From: JACZUI01 sp041599115
Lineage (GTDB): Bacteria; Actinomycetota; Acidimicrobiia; Spongiisociales; ZC4RG35
Length of the DNA stretch: 46,421 nt
Direction: 5' to 3'
Assembly (NCBI GenBank): GCA_041599115.1
Contig: JBFHXF010000004.1
Coordinates: forward strand, 1 to 46,421
Part shown: positions 37,870 through 46,421 of the stretch, piece after piece
Numbering within the stretch: position 1 is the first letter of the stretch
Layout of the letters: the number at the start of each line of letters is the position of its first letter
Position numbers and translations under genes: made by a program
Notes under the pieces: model-generated
The model's database searches: none
Seen by the model: the letters and a program-made list of their open reading frames with translations, nothing else
Told to the model about the DNA's origin: nothing

Positions 37870-39222
37870 ATGACCGAAGAAACGACCACAGACCAGAACC
37901 TCGATATTTGGGTGTCCGGGACGGAGGAGCCCCGGTTCATGCCGACCGATGAGGGCACCCAAGAGATATCGGCTGAAGAGTCCGGGGTCCGACTCGACGA
38001 GCAGTTCGGCCGGGTTATCGAGGACGACTACGTCTTCGACGAGGATCTTGGAAGCGACGACGAGCGCATGATCGTCAACATGGGCCCCCAGCATCCCTCC
38101 ACTCACGGCGTGCTACGGCTCCAGATCGAGCTCGAAGGCGAGATCATTCGAAGATCAAAGCCAATCATCGGCTATCTCCATACCGGTATGGAGAAGACAG
38201 CAGAACAACTGACATTCGGTCAAGGCCCGACCAACGTGACCAGGATGGATTATCTGGCCCCTCTCCACGGCGAACTCGCCTACTGCCTGGCCGTCGAGAA
38301 GTTGTTGGGAATCGAGGTACCACCACGGGCCGCTGCCATTCGGGTGTTGATGACCGAACTCAACAGAGTCTCATCCCATCTGGTGGCGCTCGCCACGAAC
38401 GGGATGGACATTGGTGCCCTCTCGATGATGATCTACGGGTTCCGCGAGCGAGAGGCGATTCTCGCATTCTTCGAGAAGACGACCGGCCTTCGGATGAATC
38501 ACAACTACATCCGCCCGGGTGGTGTCGCCGCCGACCTCCCGCCGGGATGGAAGCAGGATGTCGCCGGCATCATCGATGTCATGCCGGGGCGTCTCGCCGA
38601 ATACGACGACCTGCTCGAGAACAACCCCATCTGGCTCTCCCGGACCCGCGGTGTCGGCATCATCTCAGCAAGTGAGGCGATCGCCTACGGGATCACCGGA
38701 CCGGCCCTCAAGGCGACCGGTGTGGCATGGGACCTGCGTAAAGCCTTCCCCTATTCGGGGATCGAGCAGTTCGAATTCGAAGTCCCCGTCGGTTCACACG
38801 GTGATGTCTACGACCGTTACCGGGTCCGCATCGATGAGATCCGCGAGTCCCTCAAGATCGTGGAACAGGTCATGGACGTCATGCCGAGGGGTGACTACAG
38901 GGTGGACGACCGCAAGGTGACGCCTCCACCGAGGGCGAGGATCGATGAGTCGATGGAGGCGCTGATCCATCACTTCAAGCTCTTCACCGAGGGTTTCAAG
39001 GTGCCACCCGGCGAGACCTATATGGCCGTGGAATCGCCGAGGGGGGAACTGGGCTGTTACCTCGTCTCCGACGGCGGAGCCAAGCCGTACCGGATGCACA
39101 CCCGGGCCCCATCCTTCGCCAATCTTCAGGCGCTCCCCATCGCCATGGCCGACTCCCTCATGGCCGACACGGTGGCGACCGTCGCCTCGATGGACCCCGT
39201 CATGGGAGATGTGGACAGATGA
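37870..39222 (+). CDS. nuoD: NADH-quinone oxidoreductase subunit D
   Basis: 49-kDa-type subunit of 450 residues that forms the quinone cavity with NuoB. NMGPQHPSTHGVLRL starts the conserved region at ~residue 74; the first ~70 residues (DEGTQEISAEESGVRLDEQF, acidic) are an extension relative to E. coli-like forms. YLHTGMEKTAE, RVSSHLVALATNGMDIGAL, TGLRMNHNYIRPGGVA and the C-terminal DPVMGDVDR are present. Confidence 0.95.
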   Translation: MTEETTTDQNLDIWVSGTEEPRFMPTDEGTQEISAEESGVRLDEQFGRVIEDDYVFDEDLGSDDERMIVNMGPQHPSTHGVLRLQIELEGEIIRRSKPIIGYLHTGMEKTAEQLTFGQGPTNVTRMDYLAPLHGELAYCLAVEKLLGIEVPPRAAAIRVLMTELNRVSSHLVALATNGMDIGALSMMIYGFREREAILAFFEKTTGLRMNHNYIRPGGVAADLPPGWKQDVAGIIDVMPGRLAEYDDLLENNPIWLSRTRGVGIISASEAIAYGITGPALKATGVAWDLRKAFPYSGIEQFEFEVPVGSHGDVYDRYRVRIDEIRESLKIVEQVMDVMPRGDYRVDDRKVTPPPRARIDESMEALIHHFKLFTEGFKVPPGETYMAVESPRGELGCYLVSDGGAKPYRMHTRAPSFANLQALPIAMADSLMADTVATVASMDPVMGDVDR

Positions 39223-39842
39223 ACCGTTGGTCCGCGGAGACCGTGGCCAGGGCCGAGGAAATAGTCGCCCGGTATCCCGAGAAACGCTCGGCGGTGATGC
39301 CGTTGCTGTATCTCGCAATGATCGAGGATCGTCACCTGACGAACGAGGGAATGGAGGAGGTGTCCCGCTGGGTGGGCCTCACGCCTGCCCAGGTTCGCTC
39401 GGTTGCCAGTTTCTACACGATGTACAAGCGGGAGCCGACCGGGCGATATCTGGTCTCTTGCTGCACTTCGATCTCATGCATGCTCCTCGGAGGAGATGAA
39501 GTGCTCCAGGCCGTCGAAGACGAATCGGGTGTGCCCCACGGTGAGACCGGTGAGGACGGTCTCCTCTCCGTGGAACATGTCGAGTGCATCGGCGCCTGTG
39601 GCGGTGCGCCTGCCGTCCAGGTGAACTATGAGCTGGTGGAGGGCTTGACACCCGAAAAGGCCCGTGATCTGATCCGGTGGCTGCGCAACGCTCTGCCGGA
39701 AGTGGTCAACGCCGACGAGATGCAGGAGCTGTTTGGTGGGCGACGGAGCTTCGATTGGGCGGTGAAGGAGCCTTGGGGTGCAATTGGCCCCTTCCCTGCG
39801 TTCCAGCCGCTGGGAACCGTCGGGTCGGAGACTGCCGAGTGA
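39219..39842 (+). CDS. nuoE: NADH-quinone oxidoreductase subunit E
   Basis: 24-kDa-type subunit of 207 residues with a [2Fe-2S] cluster (N1a). The ligands CCTSISC and CIGACGG are intact within SVASFYTMYKREPTGRY and EHVECIGACGGAPAVQVN. The C-terminal ~50 residues (FGGRRSFDWAVKEPWG) extend beyond the core. Overlaps nuoD and nuoF by 4 nt each. Confidence 0.95.
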   Translation: MNRWSAETVARAEEIVARYPEKRSAVMPLLYLAMIEDRHLTNEGMEEVSRWVGLTPAQVRSVASFYTMYKREPTGRYLVSCCTSISCMLLGGDEVLQAVEDESGVPHGETGEDGLLSVEHVECIGACGGAPAVQVNYELVEGLTPEKARDLIRWLRNALPEVVNADEMQELFGGRRSFDWAVKEPWGAIGPFPAFQPLGTVGSETAE

Positions 39843-41188
39843 GCGCTCCCCTCATCGTCACCCGCAGAATGATGGAGCGCCCGTCCGACTCCCACACCAT
39901 CGATGCGTATGAGGAGACAGGTGGGTACGTCCAGGCGCGACGCGCCCTGGGGATGACACGTGATGAATTGGTAGAGACGGTCAAGAGCTCAGGCCTCCTC
40001 GGCCGGGGAGGGGCTGCCTTTTCCGCAGGCCTCAAATGGAGCTTCCTGGCCCCGGCCCGTCCCTCCTACCTGGTCGTCAATGGGGACGAGTCCGAGCCGG
40101 GGACTTTCAAGGATCGACAGCTTCTCGAGCGTGATCCTCATCAGATGCTGGAGGGGATCATCATCACCGCGGTGGCGAACGAGGTCCATCATGCCTTTGT
40201 CTACATCCGCGGTGAGTACCCGAAACCGGCGCGCCGGGTCCAGGCCGCAGTGAGCGATGCGTACTCCAAGGGTTATCTGGGAAAAGGGATATTCGGCACC
40301 GACTTCGACCTCGAAGTCGTCGTCCATCTCGGCGGCGGGGCCTACATCTGTGGCGAGGAGACGGCGCTCATCAACTCACTGGAGGGCAAGCGGGGCGAAC
40401 CCCGGATCAAGCCCCCCTATTTCCCCGCGGCCAAGGGGCTCTACATGATGCCCACCATCGTGAACAACGTCGAGACGGTGTCCAATCTGGCTCACATCCT
40501 CGAGATGGGGTCGGACGAGTACACCAAGCTCGCCCATCAGACCGACACCGGGACATTCATGTTCTCCGTCTCCGGGCATGTCAAGAAGCCCGGCAACTAC
40601 GAGCTCCCCCATGGCATCACGTGGCGTGAGCTGATCTATGACGTGGCAGGCGGGATGAGAGACGACAATGAGTTGAAGGCATGGATACCGGGCGGAGCCT
40701 CGGCACCCTGGTTCGTGCCCGAGCATCACCTCGATCTGGAGATCACCAAGGATGCCACCGCCGCCGCCGGATCGATGCTCGGGTCCGGGGCTGTCATCGT
40801 GATGGACCACACCACCTGCACCGTCAGGGCGGCTGAGAGACTTGTTCGATTCTTCGCACACGAGTCGTGTGGCCAGTGCACCCCGTGCAGGGAGGGGACG
40901 ACCTGGCTCGAGATGATCCTCCAGCGGATCGAGGACGGGCAAGGACGCGACGTCGATCTCCCTCTCCTGCTCGATGTGTCCGACGGGATCAGTGTCGGCC
41001 TCGGCTGGCCACCGAGGATGACCACCATCTGCCCACTGGGGCCCTCTGCCGTTTCACCGATCATCGCCCTTCGGAACTACTTCCAGGATGAAGTAATGGA
41101 GCACGTACGCGGTGGTGCGTGCCCGCTGCCTCCAGTTGCCCAGCAGCAGGTCATCGCCGGGAGCCGGCAAGGGGGTGGGGCGGAATGA
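39839..41188 (+). CDS. nuoF: NADH-quinone oxidoreductase subunit F (NADH/FMN)
   Basis: 51-kDa-type subunit of 449 residues that oxidises NADH with FMN. GTG start at 39839 overlapping the nuoE stop. NADH/FMN motifs GLLGRGGAAFSAGLKWSF, NGDESEPGTFKDR and GAYICGEETALINSLEGKRG; cluster N3 ligands SCGQCTPCREG and ICPLGPSA. A longer frame upstream runs through nuoE and is not used. Confidence 0.95.
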   Translation: MSAPLIVTRRMMERPSDSHTIDAYEETGGYVQARRALGMTRDELVETVKSSGLLGRGGAAFSAGLKWSFLAPARPSYLVVNGDESEPGTFKDRQLLERDPHQMLEGIIITAVANEVHHAFVYIRGEYPKPARRVQAAVSDAYSKGYLGKGIFGTDFDLEVVVHLGGGAYICGEETALINSLEGKRGEPRIKPPYFPAAKGLYMMPTIVNNVETVSNLAHILEMGSDEYTKLAHQTDTGTFMFSVSGHVKKPGNYELPHGITWRELIYDVAGGMRDDNELKAWIPGGASAPWFVPEHHLDLEITKDATAAAGSMLGSGAVIVMDHTTCTVRAAERLVRFFAHESCGQCTPCREGTTWLEMILQRIEDGQGRDVDLPLLLDVSDGISVGLGWPPRMTTICPLGPSAVSPIIALRNYFQDEVMEHVRGGACPLPPVAQQQVIAGSRQGGGAE

Positions 41189-43632
41189 GTGAGAGCATCA
41201 ACCCGACTGTTGAGCCGCTCCATGTGATTGTCGACGGCCAGGAATTTGAGGTGGCTCCTGGCGAGATGCTCATCAAGGCCGCCCAGGACAACGGCACTTA
41301 CATCCCCCGTTTTTGCTGGCACGAACGTATGAAGCCTGTAGGCATGTGCCGGATGTGTCTGGTCGAGGTCGATTCACCTCGTGGACCAATGCTGGTGCCA
41401 TCGTGCACCACACCTGTGGCGGAGGCGATGGTCGTCGACACGGCGAGTCCGACGGTCAAGAAGGCCCAGGAGGCGGTGCTCGAGTTCCTGTTGGCCAATC
41501 ACCCCTTGGATTGTCCTGTCTGTGACAAGGGCGGCGAATGCCCGCTCCAGGATCAGGCGCTGTCGCATGGGCCGGGGGACAGCCGATTCGTGGAGATCAA
41601 ACGCCACTACGAAAAGCCGATTCCGATTTCCGATCTGGTGCTTCTCGATCGGGAGCGTTGCATTCTGTGCGCTCGCTGCACTCGGTTCTCAGAGGAGATC
41701 AGTGGTGATCCGCTCATCGAATTCCAGGATCGCGGCAACGGCACCGAGGTCAACACCTTCCCCGACCTGCCCTTTTCGTCGTATTTCTCCGGCAACACAG
41801 TCCAAATCTGTCCAGTGGGAGCGCTGACCGCAAAGCCTTACCGATTCAGGGCCCGGCCATGGGACCTGACCATGGTCGAGAGCTCTGGCATGTTCGACAC
41901 CGTTCATCCGCGTATCTCGATTCACGCCAGTCAGAACCAGATCCTCCGAATTGTCGGGGTCGACAACGACGCCACCAACCACGGCTGGCTCTCGGACAAA
42001 GACAGGTTCGGATTCGAGTACCTCCGCTCCGAGCAGCGGCTCACACTTCCCTTGGTGAGACGTGGCGGCGAACTTGTCGAGACCACCTGGTCTGAGGCTC
42101 TGGACATGGTCGCAAATCGAGTCGATTTGATCTCAGACGAAGACGGAGGCTCGGCCTTCGCGGTGATCGGCGGCGCTCACGGGACCAATGAGGACGCCTA
42201 TGCCCTCTCCAAGTTCGCCCGGGTGAGTCTGCGGACCAACAACATCGATTGTCGGGTCGATGATGCCATGGCCCCCCATTTCCTGGCGGCGACTGTTGAC
42301 CGCGCCCTGATCTCCGACCTCGACACGGCAGACACGATCGTGGTCTGGGGCCCCGACTTGAAAGAGGAAAACCCGACCCTGTATTTGAGGGTTCGCCGGG
42401 CGGCACAGGAGCTGGGCGCCGATCTCGTGGTGATCCATCCTCGTGGCACCGGGCTCGATGACCGGGCCACACGGAAGCTCAATTATCGCCCGGGCGGCGG
42501 CTTTGCCCTGCTCGATGACATCGCTTCGGGTAAGCATCCGGACGTTACGGCCCTCCTTGTCGCCGACCGGGTGGTTGTGATCGTCGGTCGTGCTTCGGCA
42601 GCGGACGATCCCCGGCTGGCGGAATCGGTTGCGGCGTACGTACGATCGAAAGCCGGGTCGGTTCGAATCCTGCCTCTGGCCAGAAGGGCCAACACGTTTG
42701 GCGCCCTCGACATGGGTCTGGCTCCCGACCTGCTTCCGGGGCGGGTCCACCTGGGTGCGATCGGCTGCGCCAATCTCGCTGCGTCGTGGGGTGACATCCC
42801 CACCACACCCGGCAAGTCGACGGCCGAGATACTGGAGGCACTCGAACAGGGCGAGGTGAGGTGTCTCTTCCTGGTGGGCGCCGATCCCGTCAATGACTCG
42901 ACCAGGGGGCCCGGCTGGGTCGAGGCCCTGGAAGCCGCCGAGTACGTGGTGGCGATAGATCTGTTCGTGAACGATTCCAACCGGGTCGCTGACGTCATCT
43001 TTCCGGCTCTCGGCTTTGCCGAGAAGGAGGGCACCGTCACGAACCTGGAGGGGAGGGTGCAAAAAGCGAACGCCCTGCTGCCCGGCCCGGGTCAGAGCCG
43101 CGTCGACTGGTCCATCCTCTCCGACATCGCTACCAGGATGGGCCGCCCCATCGGCCTGGAGTCCGCCGAGATCATCGCCAAGGAGATTGCGGAGGTCTCT
43201 CCGGCATACGAGGGAGTCACCTGGGATCTGCTGGAATGGGAGAAACACGACGGGGTCGTCGTCCCCATCAGCGGGGCCCAGCCGATCAACCACATTCCGG
43301 TGGCTCTGGCCGGTGCCCCGCCACCGAAATCGAAGCTGGCCCTCCATGTCGCCCGCACTCTCTACGACGATGGCGTTTTGATGCGGCACAGCCCTTCGCT
43401 GCGAAAACTCGCCCCGGGGCCGGTTGTCCATCTCAACCCGGCGGATGCCCTTCGCATCGGAGCCGAGGCTGCGTCTGCGATGAGCGTGGCGACCAAGGAT
43501 GGCGAGGGAGTGTTCTTCGCCGTCATCGATGATGACACACCCAAGGGAGTCATCTATGTGCCCTTCAACCAGCCAGGTGCCGTCCCGTTGGGGAGCGACC
43601 CGGCCGTTCGAGTCAACCCGGTGGCGAAATGA
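41185..43632 (+). CDS. nuoG: NADH-quinone oxidoreductase subunit G
   Basis: 75-kDa-type subunit of 815 residues. [2Fe-2S] ligands in FCWHERMKPVGMCRMCLVE and SCTTPV; [4Fe-4S] ligands CPVCDKGGECPLQ with HCx pattern and CILCARCTRFSEE plus ICPVGALT. The molybdopterin-oxidoreductase-like domain follows from ~residue 240 to ~680 and is without a Mo-site signature, as usual. ATG at 41185 overlaps the nuoF stop; the longer frame to 41119 lies inside nuoF. Confidence 0.95.
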   Translation: MSESINPTVEPLHVIVDGQEFEVAPGEMLIKAAQDNGTYIPRFCWHERMKPVGMCRMCLVEVDSPRGPMLVPSCTTPVAEAMVVDTASPTVKKAQEAVLEFLLANHPLDCPVCDKGGECPLQDQALSHGPGDSRFVEIKRHYEKPIPISDLVLLDRERCILCARCTRFSEEISGDPLIEFQDRGNGTEVNTFPDLPFSSYFSGNTVQICPVGALTAKPYRFRARPWDLTMVESSGMFDTVHPRISIHASQNQILRIVGVDNDATNHGWLSDKDRFGFEYLRSEQRLTLPLVRRGGELVETTWSEALDMVANRVDLISDEDGGSAFAVIGGAHGTNEDAYALSKFARVSLRTNNIDCRVDDAMAPHFLAATVDRALISDLDTADTIVVWGPDLKEENPTLYLRVRRAAQELGADLVVIHPRGTGLDDRATRKLNYRPGGGFALLDDIASGKHPDVTALLVADRVVVIVGRASAADDPRLAESVAAYVRSKAGSVRILPLARRANTFGALDMGLAPDLLPGRVHLGAIGCANLAASWGDIPTTPGKSTAEILEALEQGEVRCLFLVGADPVNDSTRGPGWVEALEAAEYVVAIDLFVNDSNRVADVIFPALGFAEKEGTVTNLEGRVQKANALLPGPGQSRVDWSILSDIATRMGRPIGLESAEIIAKEIAEVSPAYEGVTWDLLEWEKHDGVVVPISGAQPINHIPVALAGAPPPKSKLALHVARTLYDDGVLMRHSPSLRKLAPGPVVHLNPADALRIGAEAASAMSVATKDGEGVFFAVIDDDTPKGVIYVPFNQPGAVPLGSDPAVRVNPVAK

Positions 43633-44735
43633 ACTGGCCCGAGTTCCTCATCGTCTCCGGGCGCGTGGTGGCGACGTTCGCCCTGCTGATGGTGGCGACG
43701 GTTGTGAATGTCTGGGCGGAGCGAAAAATCGTGGCGGATATGCAGAGTCGCATAGGTCCCAGCCGGGCCGGCCCCTACGGTGTCCTGCAGACAGTGGCCG
43801 ACGGGCTCAAGCTGTTTTTCAAAGAGTCTGTGATTCCCCGCAAGGTCGAATTGGGAATGTACCTCCTGGCTCCGTTTCTGGCGGTGATCCCGGCATTCCT
43901 CATCTTCATGATGGTTCCGTGGGGCCGGCCGTTCATGATCGGCGATCATGAAGTAGCCCTGCAGGGCGCTGATCTCAATATCGGATTGCTCTTCATCCTG
44001 GCCATGTCCTCGCTGGCGGTCTATGCAGTCGTTCTCGCCGGGTGGTCCTCGGGGTCCAAGTACCCGTTGATAGGTGGGGTGCGTGCCACCGCCCAGGCGA
44101 TCTCCTACGAGGCGGCCATGGGTCTCGCCATGGTTGCGGTGGTCATGTTCAGTGCCACTCAGGGTGACAGCGGGACTCTTTCGCTTGCGGGCATCGTCGA
44201 ACGACAGGCGGGCAGCTGGGCCGACGTATTCCCGGCGCTGGAACCGGTGCTTCGTTTCATCCCGCGATGGAACATCTTTCCCGAGATCGTGGCCTTCGGG
44301 ATATTTTTCGTTGCAATCGTCGCGGAGACGAACCGGGCACCTTTCGATCTGGTCGAAGCCGAGCAGGAAATCGTTGGCGGGTTCCACACGGAGTACTCAG
44401 GGATGCGCTTCGCAATGTTCTTTCTGGCCGAGTACGTGAACATCTTCTCGATGTCGGCCATTGGGGCGACTTTGTTCCTCGGTGGATGGAACGGCCCGAC
44501 GTTTGACCAGACTCTGCCCGCTTTCATCTCTGGGATCCTTCCGACCGTTTATTTCCTAGCCAAGACCTATCTCGTGGTGTTTCTCTTCTTCTGGTTGAGG
44601 GCAACCCTGCCCCGGCTTCGCTACGACCAATTGATGCAGCTGGGTTGGAAACGCCTGATACCGGCCGCGCTGGGATGGCTTGTCATCTCGACGGTTGTCA
44701 TCGGTGTCCGTCAATTCGGATTGCCCTGGAGCTGA
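43629..44735 (+). CDS. nuoH: NADH-quinone oxidoreductase subunit H
   Basis: Membrane subunit of 368 residues, about eight helices, that lines the quinone tunnel. ERKIVADMQSRIGPSRAGPY and LQTVADGLKLFFKE, EAAMGLAMV, ETNRAPFDLVEAEQEIVGGF cut here at APFDLVEAEQEIVGGFHTEY and YVNIFSMS. Start overlaps nuoG by 4 nt. Length slightly exceeds E. coli NuoH, as is common in actinobacteria. Confidence 0.96.
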   Translation: MNWPEFLIVSGRVVATFALLMVATVVNVWAERKIVADMQSRIGPSRAGPYGVLQTVADGLKLFFKESVIPRKVELGMYLLAPFLAVIPAFLIFMMVPWGRPFMIGDHEVALQGADLNIGLLFILAMSSLAVYAVVLAGWSSGSKYPLIGGVRATAQAISYEAAMGLAMVAVVMFSATQGDSGTLSLAGIVERQAGSWADVFPALEPVLRFIPRWNIFPEIVAFGIFFVAIVAETNRAPFDLVEAEQEIVGGFHTEYSGMRFAMFFLAEYVNIFSMSAIGATLFLGGWNGPTFDQTLPAFISGILPTVYFLAKTYLVVFLFFWLRATLPRLRYDQLMQLGWKRLIPAALGWLVISTVVIGVRQFGLPWS

Positions 44736-44736
44736 T

Positions 44737-45393
44737 ATGGGAATGCTGCGCGAGCTGATCAAGGGTCTGCGAGTCACCGGTCGCACCATGATCTCCACCG
44801 TGGCCGGTAGTGGGCCTGTGACGACGAGGTATCCCGACGAGATGCGTGAGAAGCCGCAACGTTTTCATGGCCGTCATGTCCTCAACAGGTACCCCGATGG
44901 CATGGAGAAGTGCATCGGTTGTGAGCTGTGTGCGGGTGCCTGCCCGGCGAGATGCATCTTCGTTCGAGGCGCCGACAACGATCCGGTGCAGCCAACCTCG
45001 CCCGGCGAGCGTTTTGGGTTCGTCTACGAGATCAACATGCTCCGCTGCATTTTTTGCGGGCTTTGTGTCGAAGCATGTCCGACCGAGGCAATCACCATGA
45101 CCCACCTGTTCGAGATGTCCACGACCAACCGCGCCGATGCGATCTACACCAAAGAGACCCTGCTCATGGAGCCAAACGGCAGGGTGCCCCACATGTTCCC
45201 CGAAGATCCCCTCGCCGATATGGACGAGCTCAACACGGCGGATGGATGGTTGCGAGCAACGGCCCCGTCGGGGGTCGCCGAATACGAGGGGAGACGGATG
45301 TGGCAAGGGACGCCCGGCACGGCTGACTGGGACCCGGAGCCGCCCCAAGAAATTCGCGATGCGGTTGTCGAAAGGGAGCCTGCCGATGGTTGA
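44737..45393 (+). CDS. nuoI: NADH-quinone oxidoreductase subunit I
   Basis: Ferredoxin-like subunit of 218 residues carrying clusters N6a and N6b: CIGCELCAGACPARC and CIFCGLCVEACPTEA. The ~50-residue C-terminal extension (DGWLRATAPSGVAEYEGRRM) is longer than in E. coli. Starts directly after nuoH. Overlaps nuoJ by 8 nt. Confidence 0.95.
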   Translation: MGMLRELIKGLRVTGRTMISTVAGSGPVTTRYPDEMREKPQRFHGRHVLNRYPDGMEKCIGCELCAGACPARCIFVRGADNDPVQPTSPGERFGFVYEINMLRCIFCGLCVEACPTEAITMTHLFEMSTTNRADAIYTKETLLMEPNGRVPHMFPEDPLADMDELNTADGWLRATAPSGVAEYEGRRMWQGTPGTADWDPEPPQEIRDAVVEREPADG

Positions 45394-45907
45394 GGGCCTC
45401 CTTTTCGTGCTGATGGCTTCGGGTGCCTTGGCTGGCGCCGTGACCGTGGTCGCGGCCCGCAATCCGATTTACTCGGCGATGGGTCTCCTCGGGACCCTGT
45501 TCTCGGTTGCGGTTCTCTACGTTGTCCAACTCGCCCACTTGGTGGCGGCGGTGCAGGTGATCGTCTACGCCGGTGCGGTCATGACTCTGTTCCTCTTCGT
45601 GATCATGTTCATTGGTGTGGACCAGACCGAGGATCGGGATGAGCGGATTCCCCATCAGAGGGCCCTGGTAGCTGGTATGGCCATCCTCATCGTGCTCCTG
45701 GCAGGTGTCATAACCCTCTCCGGCGATTTCCAGTGGGTTCCGGCTGCCGGTGTCGTTGATCCTTCGGCGACCAACGGAACGATCCAAGCCGTGGCCGAGC
45801 CGATGTTCACCGACTGGGTTCTTGCCTTCGAAGCCACGGCACTGCTGCTGACGATTGCTGCAGCAGGTGCGATCGCCCTGGCGCAGTTTCGGAGGAAACG
45901 AACGTGA
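45386..45907 (+). CDS. nuoJ: NADH-quinone oxidoreductase subunit J
   Basis: Membrane subunit of 173 residues with five hydrophobic segments (GLLFVLMASGALAGAVTVVA, LLGTLFSVAVLYVVQLAHLV, VIVYAGAVMTLFLFVIMF and two later). The VYAGAVMTLFLFVIMF motif is the NuoJ signature. Start overlaps nuoI; the longer upstream frame runs through nuoI. Overlap of 4 nt with nuoK. Confidence 0.94.
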   Translation: MVEGLLFVLMASGALAGAVTVVAARNPIYSAMGLLGTLFSVAVLYVVQLAHLVAAVQVIVYAGAVMTLFLFVIMFIGVDQTEDRDERIPHQRALVAGMAILIVLLAGVITLSGDFQWVPAAGVVDPSATNGTIQAVAEPMFTDWVLAFEATALLLTIAAAGAIALAQFRRKRT

Positions 45908-46209
45908 TAGTCCCAGCCGGCTACTTCATGGCGCTGGCCGCGGCGCTCTTCACCATCGGGGCGCTCGGCATGCTGCTGCGGCGCAATGCCCTGGTGATGT
46001 TCATGTGCATCGAGCTGATGCTCAACGCGGTCAATCTGACCCTGATTTCTGCCGGTCGCGCCCTCAACGATCTCAACGGTCAAGTCGCGGTCTTCTTCAT
46101 CCTGGTCGTGGCGGCCGCTGAGGTCGTAGTGGGTCTGGCCATCATCGTGGCCATATTCAGGCACCGTGCTACTGCCTCGGTTGACGAGTTGAGCGAGCTC
46201 AAGGGTTGA
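45904..46209 (+). CDS. nuoK: NADH-quinone oxidoreductase subunit K
   Basis: Small three-helix membrane subunit of 101 residues with GTG start. MALAAALFTIGALGMLLRRN, the conserved Glu in MCIELMLNAVNL, and VFFILVVAAAEVVVGLAIIV are the family features. The last gene in the window; nuoL, nuoM and nuoN would be expected next but are not seen in the remaining 212 bp. Confidence 0.95.
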   Translation: MIVPAGYFMALAAALFTIGALGMLLRRNALVMFMCIELMLNAVNLTLISAGRALNDLNGQVAVFFILVVAAAEVVVGLAIIVAIFRHRATASVDELSELKG

Positions 46210-46220
46210 TGTCGATGTTC

Positions 46221-46421
46221 GTTGCCGGCCGACTTCACCCCTCAGCAACCTTGCTGTGCCGCGGGCCAGGCGTCATCGCGTGGCCACACCTCGGGGTGAA
46301 CAGGCGCCGGTCGGCCGGGGCTGCCGCGCCGGCCGCTAGGTACTTCGGTTCGGAGGCCAGATCTGTTGCCGGCCGACTTCACCCCTCAGCAACCTTGCTG
46401 TGCCGCGGGCCAGGCGTCATC
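46221..46421. repeat. Structured direct repeat after nuoK (period 144 bp)
   Basis: A 57-bp sequence at 46221-46277 is repeated exactly at 46365-46421, where the window ends. The first copy sits in a foldable element: CCGGCCGAC (46225-46233) pairs with GTCGGCCGG (46310-46318), and TTCACCCC (46234-46241) pairs with GGGGTGAA (46293-46300). Inside are two more hairpins, CAGCAA/TTGCTG (46243-46248/46251-46256) and GGCCA/TGGCC (46264-46268/46281-46285). The second copy would be expected to continue past the window. No coding frame is evident. Confidence 0.85.

Noticed and set aside
42133..43431. 432-codon minus-strand open frame opposite nuoG
   Set aside because: Antisense shadow of nuoG, rich in Arg/His/Pro-type artefact composition.
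46221..46421. CRISPR array
   Set aside because: Only two copies, a 57-bp repeat with an 87-bp spacing and long internal structure; no cas genes in the window.

Overview
The window is a GC-rich bacterial chromosome segment. A high-GC Gram-positive (Actinomycetota) origin is likely, most probably an Acidimicrobiia-like aerobe. Pointers are an RsiG-type c-di-GMP anti-sigma homologue, Rex, an F420/flavin LLM oxidoreductase, a B12-dependent class II ribonucleotide reductase, a MenJ-like reductase next to nuo, and frequent GTG/TTG starts. This placement is inferred from gene content and has not been tested by phylogeny. No tRNA, rRNA, CRISPR array or transposase was seen.

Layout. 1-4.7 kb (minus strand): an allantoinase cut by the window edge, then nrdJ with a strong terminator hairpin and a tandem NrdR-box pair. 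5.1-7.7 kb (+): a sulfide-oxidation operon of sulfide:quinone oxidoreductase, DUF1641, a TusE/DsrC-like sulfur carrier and a DsrE2-like protein. 7.8-9.4 kb (minus): haloalkane dehalogenase and a YczE-like membrane protein. 9.46-14.7 kb (+): a peroxiredoxin-like gene with an in-frame TGA at its redox-active cysteine position (very probably a selenoprotein), then lutA, a VOC-SRPBCC fusion, lutB, lutC and a membrane-anchored alpha/beta-hydrolase-fold protein without its serine. 14.7-23.4 kb: mixed genes, including a quinone oxidoreductase, a MoaD-membrane fusion, an M23 peptidase, an RsiG homologue, asparaginase, a CAP-domain protein, a Clp1/Grc3-like kinase, a SAM hydroxide adenosyltransferase and a glutaredoxin-like protein.

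23.4-32.7 kb is a respiratory island. On the minus strand lie a CcoN-like haem-copper oxidase subunit that has lost every haem and copper histidine, a CcoO-like cytochrome c and a third cytochrome c. Divergently on the plus strand lie a four-helix membrane protein, a 2x[4Fe-4S] ferredoxin, a b6f-like split cytochrome b, a Rieske protein, a large dihaem cytochrome with calcium-type repeats and a small membrane protein. Three proteins from the two halves carry the same ~35-45-residue N-terminal helical tag, which suggests one assembly.

32.8-36.5 kb: Rex, a MenJ-like reductase, a HAD dehalogenase and an LLM oxidoreductase. 36.5-46.2 kb: nuoA to nuoK in standard order, supplying menaquinol to the b6f-like complex. 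The window ends in a structured direct repeat just after nuoK. The most unusual items are the candidate selenoprotein at 9461-10135 and the ligand-less oxidase module at 23.4-26.6 kb.
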